From: Artemisia argyi
Taxonomy: Eukaryota > Streptophyta > Magnoliopsida > Asterales > Asteraceae
Direction: 5' to 3'
NCBI GenBank assembly: GCA_030686995.1
Contig: CM060709.1
Location: 123,162,373-123,226,372 of the forward strand
Length of the DNA: 64,000 nucleotides
Shown: positions 55,817 to 64,000 of the stretch, in pieces
Position numbering within the stretch: position 1 is the stretch's first letter
Layout of the letters: every line of letters starts with the position of its first letter
Notes under the pieces: generated by a model
Seen by the model: only the letters and a program-made list of their open reading frames with translations
Told to the model about the DNA's origin: nothing
Databases searched by the model: none
Program-made: the position numbers and the translations under genes

Positions 55817-58541
55817 GAACATTCAAATGATATTGCAGATCAAGGATATGTAGATAGTGGATGTTCAAGGCACATGACAGGCAACATGTCTTACCTCACA
55901 GACTTCAAATCATTTGATGGAGGATATGTTACCTTTGGGGGAGGAATCAAAGGAAAGATTACTGGTAAAGGTACAATTAAAACCAGCAAATTAGATTTTG
56001 AAAATGTGTACTTTGTGAAAGAACTACAGTTTAATCTCTTAAGTGTCTCACAAATGTATGACACAAAGAACAAAGTTCTTTTTACTGACACTAAATGCAT
56101 TGTACTTTCTCCTGATTTTAAAATTCCTGATGAAAGTCAGATTCTTCTTAAAATCCCTAGAAAGAACAATATGTACATTGTTGATTTAAAGAACATTGTT
56201 CCTAAAGAGAGTTTAACCTGTCTAGTAGCAAAAGTCTCATTGGATGAATCTATGCTTTGGCATAGAAGACTTGGTCATGTAAACTTTAAAACAATCAATA
56301 CAATTGCAAAATATGATTTGGTTAGAGGTTTACCCAAAAAGATTTTTCAAAATGACCAAACCTGTGTTGATTGTCTAAAAGGCAAACAACATAGAGCTTC
56401 TTGTAAGCCCAAGACCCATAACTCAATTTCTCAAGCTTTATACATGCTTCATATGGACCTTTTTTGTCCTACTTCTGTGAATAGCTTGAATGGTAAAAGA
56501 TATTGTCTTGTTGTTACTGATGATTACAGCAGATTCTCTTGGGTTTTCTTTTTAAGAACTAAGAATGAAACAAGTGAGATCCTTAAGTCCTACATTACAG
56601 GAATAGAAAACCAAATTGGTAAGAAAGTAAAAGTAATTAGATGTGACAATGGGACAGAATTCAAGAATAAAGTTATGGATGACTTTTGCAAAGAAAAAGG
56701 AATAAAAATATAATATAGTGTAGCTAGAACCCCACAGCAAAATGGAGTAGCAGAAAGGAAAAATAGAACACTTATAGAGGCTGCTAGAACAATGCTAGTA
56801 GATTCTAAGTTGCCTGTTTCATTTTGGGCTGAAGCAGTAGGTACTGCTTGTTATGTACAGAATAGGGTTCTTGTGATTAAACCTCATAGAAAGACTCCTT
56901 ATGAACTTTTGTTTGGTAGAACACCATATCTAAGTTTTATGAGACCTTTTGGATGTCATGTCATTATTCTCAATACCAAAGATCATCTAGGAAAGTTTGA
57001 AGGAAAAGCTTATGAAGGCTACATGATAGGGTATTCTTTGCAAAGTAAGGCCTATAGGGTGTACAATAAATGCACTAGGCTAGTGGAAGAAAACCTGCAC
57101 ATAGAGTTTCAAGAGAAACTACCAAATGTTGCAGGCATTGGACCAGATTGGTGTTTTGACATTGATAAGCTTTCATAATCTATGAATTATGTGCCTGTCA
57201 CAGGTACAAATACTAATGATAATGCAGGTCATGAAGACAATGTTGAAACATCTGAGGATAAAGATTACATCTTGATGCCAATTTGGACAGGATTGGATTC
57301 ATCTTCAAGTCTTGGAGAGCCTTCAAATACTACAAATGAAGGTGTTGAAGATGATCATGGAACTCAAGATCAAGGGAATCACGAAAATTCTGAAAATGAA
57401 AATGGTACTGCCAATTCACAAGATGGTACTGCCAGTTCAACAAATGGTACTGCCAGTTCACAAATTGGTCCTGCTGAACCATTAAATGTTCTATCAGATG
57501 ATTCCTTACCAGAAGATGCAGGGATTGGAAACCTTCCAATTTCCTATGATGTTCCTACAACACACAACCCAAGAATTCTCAAAGATCACTCCATTGATAA
57601 TGTGATTGGCAGCATTGATTCTGGTGTTAAAACAAGAACTCAAGTCTTATCTTCAGACAAAGATGGGTTTGTCCTAGCTGTGTATGAAGAAAAGAACCAT
57701 GAAGTTGCCCACATATGCATGTTTTCATGCTTTCTCTCTCAAGTAGAACCCAAAAACATTACAAAAGCCTTAGATGACTCAAGCTGGGTTGAAGCAATGC
57801 AAGAAGAGCTACTTCAATTCAAACTGCAGAAGGTTTGGGTACTGGTTGACTTGCCCAAAGGTTACAGGGCAATTGGAACCAAATGGGTTTTCAGAAATAA
57901 GAAAGATGAAAGGGGAATAGTGATCAAAAACAAAGCCAGATTGGTGGCCCAAGGGTATACTCAAGAAGAAGGAGTGGACTATGAAGAAGTTTTTGCTCCA
58001 GTTGCAAGAATTGAAGCAATTAGGCTATTCTTGGCCTATGCTTCTTTCAAAGGCTTCACTGTCTACCAAATGGATGTCAAAAGTGCCTTTTTATATGGTA
58101 CTATTGAAGAAGAGGTGTATGTTTCTCAACCTCCAGGCTTCATTGATGCAGAATATCCAGACAAGGTGTACAAGGTTACCAAAGCTCTTTATGGTCTACA
58201 CCAAGCTCCCAGGGCATGGTATGAAACATTGGCTTTCTATTTATTGGAAAATGGATTTCAAAGAGGCAAGATTGATCCAACTTTGTTCATCAAAAGAACC
58301 AAGAAAGATATCTTGCTGGTGCAGATTTATGTTGATGACATTATCTTTGGATCCACAAATCAGGAACTATGTGTAGAGTTTGAAAAACTTATGCATAGTA
58401 AGTTTGAAATGAGTTCCATGGGGGAACTTACTTTCTTTCTGGGTCTCCAAGTGAAACAATCAAAAGAAGGCATATTTATCAGTCAAGATAAGTATGTAGC
58501 AGAGATCCTAAGGAAATTTGGGTTTGCAGATTCAAAGGTTG
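55817..58541 (+). pseudogene. Copia-3 pol: protease, integrase and most of reverse transcriptase
   Basis: Protease VDSGCSRHMTG is near the start. Integrase: WHRRLGHVN ... CVDCLKGKQH, LHMDLF, RCDNGTEFKN, TPQQNGVAERKNRTL. Reverse transcriptase: [20 protein letters not shown] and the catalytic [10 protein letters not shown]. In-frame TAA at 56711-56713 (between the second and third acidic residues of the integrase core) and TAA at 57176-57178 (linker). The frame is cut at 58541 by a solo LTR and continues at 62265. Likely start: the first codon after the acceptor-like AG at 55815-55816. It is in the +1 frame relative to gag. Confidence 0.9.
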
Positions 58542-61500
58542 TGATTGAGCCTGAACCACCTAACTTATATTGACCAAGGAATGGTCAACAAAGTCAAATA
58601 GCCTAGATCAATGCTCCGCGGAAGTATAAGGTTTCCCCGGGTCGTTAAGTCCCGACGAGGTGTGAATTGTAATCAAACGGTTTCGTGATCGGGTGAATTT
58701 GGATGGAAAAGGGGTTTGTGTGTGATTAAGCTAAGGAATCTACAAGGAAATAGCTTAAATAAGCTATATGAATAAGACGGGAAACTAGGAAAAACCAGAA
58801 ACGATTAAAACTTAAAAACGCGTACGTTACGTTTAAATAAAACGTAGACGTACGAAATAAAAAGTGAAAATGGAAATCTGAAAACACCCAGGGGGTGAAA
58901 ATGACTTTTTTACAATCCTAAAGGTAAAAGGAAATTTTTATAAAATTAAAATTAATTTTTACACTATTTAATTATTTAATATTAATTAAAAACTATTTAT
59001 TACTTATTATTAATATTTAAAACACTTAAATATAATACAATATTAATTAAGCACTAGAAAAATGAAAATAAAATTTCTAAAATTATAAAATAACTAAAAA
59101 TAAGTTTTAAAACTAAAAATATGTGTTTGTCTTTTTGTGAATTTTCTATTAATTAATAACTAATTAATTACTAATTAACTAATTAAACTATTTTAAATTA
59201 AGAAAAATACTAAATGAACAGTAAAAATTCTAATAAAATTTCTAAAATTATTTTACAACATATAAAAGCTATAAAAAATATAAAAACTAAGTTTTGCTTA
59301 ATAAAAACTAATTATGCTATTTTAAACTAATTATTAATTAATAATTAATAAAACTAAGATTAAATATAATAAATACCAAATGACGAAATAAAAATCTGAT
59401 AAAATTATTATAACTACTTTAACTTAAGAGGAAATTAAGAAAAATATAAAAAATCTAAGTTCTTAATAAAAATATAAAAATGAAAATTAAAATTACATAA
59501 AATTAAATAGAAACTATCACTTAAAAATTACTTTTGATTTTCTGGATTTTTCTTTTAGAAACCTACTTTACATCTAAAAATAGCAAACTTTTGTAAAAAC
59601 AAACTTTTTAGAAGCTAAAAATAAGCACAGAATAAGCTAAAAGTCAAGACAGTTGACTTTGTTTGACTACAAGGGAAAATGAGCTAAAATGGCTGAAGTG
59701 GGACCCACAAGGGTAAAATCTGGTTCAAGTGAGTGTATTAGACAAGTATAAGCCAGAAAAAGCAGAGGTGGACCACACAATAAGCTATTAAGCTGATAAT
59801 AAGCACTTGGAAACTTGGAAATTGACTGAAAAGTGGGACAGAGTTGAGGCCTAGATTTAGGTGGGTCCCAGTGGTTCTCAGGTCAAAGCAAAGGTCAATC
59901 CATGATCCCTACTAGGAGGGGGTTGAAAGGTGCAAGGTTCATGGCCTGGGGCCCACTGGATTGATCAGAAAACCACCACCAAGTGGTGGTGGTGGTGGTG
60001 TGTCTGCTGAGACAGAGCAGAGGTGTGCCCTGCAGCCCACTTTGGGTGGCTGTGGGGCCCTCAAATAAAATCACAAAAATGAAAGGAGGGGGGAAATCAA
60101 TAGTTGGGGTGGTAGACTTCAATTAGGAACGAGAATCAACTCCTAAAGCAACACACAAAATTCACATTAAATCCTTGAAGTTTTGCAAAAATCTGAAAAA
60201 CACACTTTGACTTTTTGCTAAAAAACTCACAATTTGACTTTTTCAACTTTGGATCACTCCTACTGATTTAATATGATATTATAAGCTATTAGAAAATGAA
60301 ATTAAGTTAAAACATCAACTAATAAAAGGATTTGGGTGGGTTTGAGGACTCACAGCTCCAACAGTGAACTGTGGAGCTTTTGGAGATGAGTTTTTGACTA
60401 TTTAATGAAAACCACTGAATTTAAGGCTTACCCTATGCTAACACAACCTAAGGTGATAAGTCTAAACAAAATTTACCAACTAAACTTCACAAATGCACAG
60501 GGTAATCCCCTGTGCCAAACACTCCCTTATGCTAACTGTTTGGTGACTTGATGAAGCAAACGCAGTAAATAAACCATGGGACTGATTCTAAACCTATTAC
60601 TAACCTAAGTTGAACATATTTAAACAGAAATTAACCACAAATGATCACCACAGATGCTAATTACAAAATAAGAAAACTTGAACTAAAAACTGAATGGGGG
60701 ACTTACATGTAACCTTGAGCTCAAAACAAAGATTGAAACCTTCACTATATGCCTACTATCTCCCTGAGACTCTAAACCATACTCACATTGCTTCTCTTGT
60801 TCTTTTTCTTCTTTTCTTATTTTTTTTTATTTATTTTTTTATTTTTATTTTTTTTATTTATTAACTGTTTTTCATTTCCTTTTGAATACTGAATCAAAAT
60901 GCTTAGAATACTTGAGATAGCTCATAAATAAGCTTAAGTGATCTTAAATTAACAAGAAACATCAACTTATAGCATCTCAACAACAATTTGGAATTTTACT
61001 TAAAAACACAATTTTGGCATTTAGAACTGAAACTTTGAAATTAAAGGATAGATTGAGTTTCTAGTACACTGGAAATGGTAAATACAAAGCTTTTTAAGAA
61101 AAAATTACAACAAAACTTGAAGCTAAATCTTACAGCTACAGTACACTACTCCTAAACTACTCTAACTGCCCCATTCTCTTCTTTTTCTTTTCTTTTTATA
61201 AGCCTGGAGGGTTGGCTTGACTTTCCCACTTCAATCTTGGCCTTAGGATAGCTTCATTTGATCTCAGCCATTGAATGGCATTTTGGCGGGAAAACTGAGG
61301 AAGTGGGTTTGGTGAGTTTGGTTGGAGCATTTAATGAGGAGGGGGGAGGAAAGGTGAGGTTGGTGAGTAGTTAATGCAAGTTGGTGAATGTTTAGTGGAG
61401 ATAGGAGAGGAGGGGGAGACCAGGTTGCAGAAATCATGGAGGTGGGGGACGGTGAACAGTGGACTGAGGGTGTGGGTTTGACTTGTCAACGACGGGTTTT

Positions 61501-62259
61501 ATTAGTTTAGGTTTGGTGGGCTTGGGTAGCAATTAGGCTAGGGGTTTAATGTTGGGTCAGATTTGGGTGGTGTTTGGTTTATATAATTTTAAGGGTCCAT
61601 TTGGTTTTTTTAGCTAATAAACAACAAGGACCAACATTGTAATTTTGCAAAAGTAAGGGACTGAAAATGAAATCTCCCAAAAGTGATACCAAGGACCAAA
61701 ATGCCAAACACCAATATTTCAAAAAACCATTTTTTTTCATTTTCAATTTTCAAAATTTCCCGGGGACCAAATTTGTAAATTTCCAAACCTCGGGGACTAA
61801 ACTTGCAATTTTCTAAAAATTTCACCCAAGGACTATTTGTGATACATTTTGATTTTCCAAGGGCAAAAAATGATTTTTCTTTCAAAAATATCCCACCAGG
61901 GACTGAATCTGCCAAAATCTGTAACTCCAGGGACCAAAAGTGTAAATTTCCAAAACTTTTCCAAATTTTCACCAAAGGACTAAATATGACAACTTATGAT
62001 TGTAAAAGGACCTTTGGTGATAATTTTCTATATTTTGAATATCCAGGGACTAGTTTTGTAATTTTATGAAAGTTGGGGGACTGAAACTGCCAATTTTGCA
62101 AACTTTGTACGTTTTTCATTTGTTTTTGCTCATTTTGCATCTAAAACATATAAAACACAATTTTGAATTATTTTCAGTATTTTGATGCATTACTGAGTGT
62201 TTTTGTATGTTTTGCAGTTCAGATTAGACCAAAAATGATGAGTGTTTGAGCACTCATCA
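58542..62259 (-). mobile_element. Solo gypsy LTR (3718 bp) inside Copia-3 reverse transcriptase
   Basis: Runs TGATTGAGCC to ACTCATCA on the plus strand, flanked by GGTTG on both sides (58537-58541, 62260-62264), with no internal region. Both ends closely match the Gypsy-1/2 LTR, so it is from that subfamily. TATAAAAAG on the minus strand near 61193-61200. AT-rich block 58920-59500, GGT-repeat near 59978-60000, U3 repeat 61580-62090. It arose by LTR-LTR recombination of a full element. Confidence 0.92.
60354..60378 (-). repeat. Imperfect palindrome in the solo LTR
   Basis: Arms AGCTCC and GGAGCT with inner ACAGT and ACTGT and one bulged A. Matches the position of 13321-13344 with other outer arms. 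Confidence 0.75.
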
Positions 62260-62264
62260 GGTTG

Positions 62265-62992
62265 CAAGTACTCCAATGGATCCAGAAAAGGGGTTACTCA
62301 AAGATGCTGAAGGTGAAGATGTTGATGTGCACAACTACAGATCAATGATTGGGTCCCTAATGTACCTTACATCATCAAGACCAGATATCATGTTCTCAGT
62401 ATGTGTATGTGCAAGGTTTCAAGTCAATCCAAAAGTTTCTCATCTCACAGCAGTCAAAAGAATCTTCAGATATCTCAAGGGCCAGCCAAAGTTGGGTCTA
62501 TGGTATCCAAGGGAATCATCTTTTGATTTGGTAGCTTATTCAGATAGTGACTATGCTGGTGCAACCCTAGACAGAAAATCCACAACTGGTGGATGTCAAT
62601 TTCTTGGCTGCAGACTCATATCATGGCAATGCAAGAAGCAAACAATGGTGGCAAATTCTACAACTGAAGCAGAATATGTTGCAAGTGCAAGTTGTTGTGG
62701 ACAAGTTCTTTGGATCCAGAATCAATTGCTTGACTATGGGTACAATTTTCTTAACACCATTATTTACATTGACAACAGCAGTACTATTTGTATCACTAAA
62801 AATCCAGTTCAACATTCAAAAACAAAACACATTGAAATCAGACACCATTTCATAAGAGATTGCAATGAGAAAAGGTTAATACAAGTTGTCAAAATTGATT
62901 CTGAAAATAATTTTGCAGACCTTCTCACCAAAGCCTTTGATTTAGGTAGGTTTAAATACCTGGTAGCAGGTATTGGTATGATAAATCTTTGA
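62265..62992 (+). pseudogene. Copia-3 pol, 3' part: end of reverse transcriptase and RNase H
   Basis: Continues the pol frame after the solo [21 protein letters not shown] and VKRIFRYLKGQP mark the reverse transcriptase-RNase H link. RNase H shows [25 protein letters not shown] and LTKAFDLGRF. Ends in TGA at 62990-62992. The ATG at 62246 lies in the solo LTR and is not a start. Confidence 0.9.
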
Positions 62993-63237
62993 AAAACATG
63001 TGTTTTGTATATAAATAAACAAGTTCTGGCTTCTAAACTTGGTACTGCTACTTAGTCATAAGGTACTGTCAGTACATAATTGGTACTATTAGTTCAAAGT
63101 TTGCTCTGTTTTTACTTATCTTGATGTTTAAATGTTAACAATGCTATAAAACAAGTGCTTTGCACTCTGTTTCTTTTGGTTTACAACTAACCATTTCAGG
63201 TTACTCAAGCTTGCTAACACAATCAGGATATGGAAAT
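62993..63237 (+). other. Copia-3 region between pol and the stem-loop array
   Basis: No ORF and no polypurine triplet like that of Copia-2. GGTACTG words recur (63041, 63061, 63082). CTAAC then CATTTCAG ends at 63199. Confidence 0.6.
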
Positions 63238-63472
63238 GGTAATCAGTTCACCAAGTTTTTCAAAAACTTTAAGCACTGGCTAGTCCAAAGCAAACGGCTC
63301 TTGGTAAAGACTTCTCAAATCCGTTGATAGCTGATAGTTTGCTAAAAACTATAAGGTAATCAGTTCACCTAGTTTCAAAATCTTAAACGAACTGACTAGT
63401 CCAAAGCAAACGGCTCTTGGTAAAGACTTATCAAATCCGTTGATAGCTGATAGTTTGCTAAAAACTATAAGG
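63238..63472 (+). repeat. Stem-loop module array (Copia-3 copy), two tandem units of 117 bp
   Basis: Units start at 63238 and 63355 with GGTAATCAGTTCACC. Each contains CTAGTCCAAAGC, AAACGG...CCGTT around a TTGGTAAAG loop, GATAGCTG, and ATAGTTT-GCTAA-AAACTAT. The first unit also has a near-perfect AAGTTTT/AAAACTT hairpin. Halves are almost identical, so this is a recent duplication of the module. Confidence 0.88.
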
Positions 63473-63848
63473 GAGATTTTCTAAAATTTCAAAGGGACTG
63501 CCAAGTTTTATTTCAAAACAAGGTACTGGTAGTTCAAATTTTAGTACTGGTAGAGTAAAACGGTACTGCTACATAGCCGTTGAGTCTGTCAGGTTAAAAT
63601 ATAGCCGTTGTCTTTAAAGGGTATTTTTGTGAACTAATCATGTTTTCCTCGAATTAAGGATATAGTTATTATAATAAAGGATCTTTTTGACTGCCTCTTC
63701 AATTACTTATCCATATCTTTTATAGTCGGTCAAAAGTCATTTTTCTCATAATCAATCCTTATCACAATTCACACTTACCTTTCATCTTCTACCAGTACAA
63801 CAATAAAATCCCACCATCAAAATCAAAATTTTCATCAAACCTTTCATC
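63473..63848 (+). promoter_or_regulatory. Copia-3 non-coding region upstream of extra ORF
   Basis: No ORF. Holds further GGTACTG words (63522-63570). The last 150 bp are C/A/T-rich with no ATG before the start, much like the leader of the Copia-2 extra ORF; TTATAATAAAGG near 63670 could be a TATA region. Promoter role is inferred. Confidence 0.4.
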
Positions 63849-64000
63849 ATGGCTCGCCTAAGTTTTGTCAAACGCCACAACCAATTAGCTTTTCTGGAAA
63901 AGTCTGATGACAATGAAACTTTCCATCAAGCAGTGGATTTTCTAAACAATTCTTATGTCAGGTTTGCTTTACTCGTGAAACTTTTCAAAATATATTTTTG
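63849..64000 (+). CDS. Copia-3 extra sense ORF, first 50 codons
   Basis: Starts MARLSFVKRHNQLAFL and aligns with the Copia-2 extra ORF start MAQLELKGDHNKYAFL: shared MA-L, HN, AFL, F--(A/M)V-FL, and an aromatic-AL near residue 40. After about residue 42 it no longer matches, which may mean a frameshift, an intron or divergence. Runs off the window. Confidence 0.6.
   Translation, partial: MARLSFVKRHNQLAFLEKSDDNETFHQAVDFLNNSYVRFALLVKLFKIYF

Larger units (their letters stand above)
37065..64000 (+). mobile_element. Copia-3: SIRE/Maximus-like copia element, open at the right edge
   Basis: 5' LTR, primer site, gag (split by Gypsy-3), pol (split by a solo LTR), stem-loop array, and the start of an extra ORF. 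No 3' LTR within the window. Without insertions about 7.9 kb are visible. The protein order and style match Copia-2, but LTR sequence and recurrent short words differ, so it is a separate family. Confidence 0.88.

Noticed and set aside
63238..63472. CRISPR-like or tRNA-like repeat
   Set aside because: Units are adjacent without spacers and the context is a plant retrotransposon; no cloverleaf with TTC arm or anticodon arm can be drawn.

Overview
This window looks like pure repeat DNA from a flowering plant. I find no host gene, no rRNA or tRNA gene and no CRISPR. It is a stack of nested LTR retrotransposons. The gag, pol and extra-ORF proteins resemble those I know from Asteraceae genomes (Tanacetum, Artemisia, Chrysanthemum type). 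That assignment rests on remembered protein style, not on a search.

Layout. (1) 1-5017: Copia-1, minus strand, cut by the window edge; leader and LTR at its right end. It sits in the 5' leader of (2) Gypsy-1, an Athila-like Ty3/gypsy element (internal part 5018-11618, plus strand), which runs into one 3.5-kb LTR at 11619-15140. (3) That LTR is followed directly by a second internal region, Gypsy-2 (15141-18077 and 33639-37064), giving a tandem internal-LTR-internal arrangement. (4) Copia-2 (18078-33638, SIRE/Maximus-like, LTRs 479 bp, target duplication GGAAG) splits Gypsy-2. (5) NA-1 (18620-21048, minus, LTRs 286 bp, duplication TTTAC) is a non-coding element in the Copia-2 leader. (6) Copia-3 starts at 37065 in the 3' part of Gypsy-2 and runs past the window end. 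(7) Gypsy-3 (38960-54306, minus, LTRs about 4.0 kb, duplication GGAAA) splits the Copia-3 gag. (8) A solo LTR (58542-62259, minus, duplication GGTTG) splits the Copia-3 reverse transcriptase.

How the parts work. Each autonomous element would make one genomic RNA from its LTR promoter, Gag for particles, and a polyprotein with protease, integrase, reverse transcriptase and RNase H. Copia-1, -2, -3 and NA-1 have initiator-Met tRNA-type primer sites. The gypsy elements have an Asp-tRNA-type site. Every autonomous pol seen here is broken by nonsense codons, frameshifts, deletions or insertions, although LTR pairs differ by only about 1% by eye.

The most unusual material is outside gag-pol. Copia-2 has about 5.6 kb between pol and its 3' LTR: a long sense ORF (homologous start also in Copia-3), a divergent antisense ORF of 133 codons, and an internal triplet of polypurine tracts. 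A repeated stem-loop module (constant loops, stems that change in compensating ways) occurs downstream of pol in Gypsy-1, Gypsy-3, Copia-2 and Copia-3, that is, in both superfamilies. I consider this the best candidate for an undescribed system. Other signals are a conserved palindromic hairpin in the transcribed part of all gypsy LTRs, triplicated polypurine tracts, element-specific short words, and acceptor-like sites at gag/pol and before the module.
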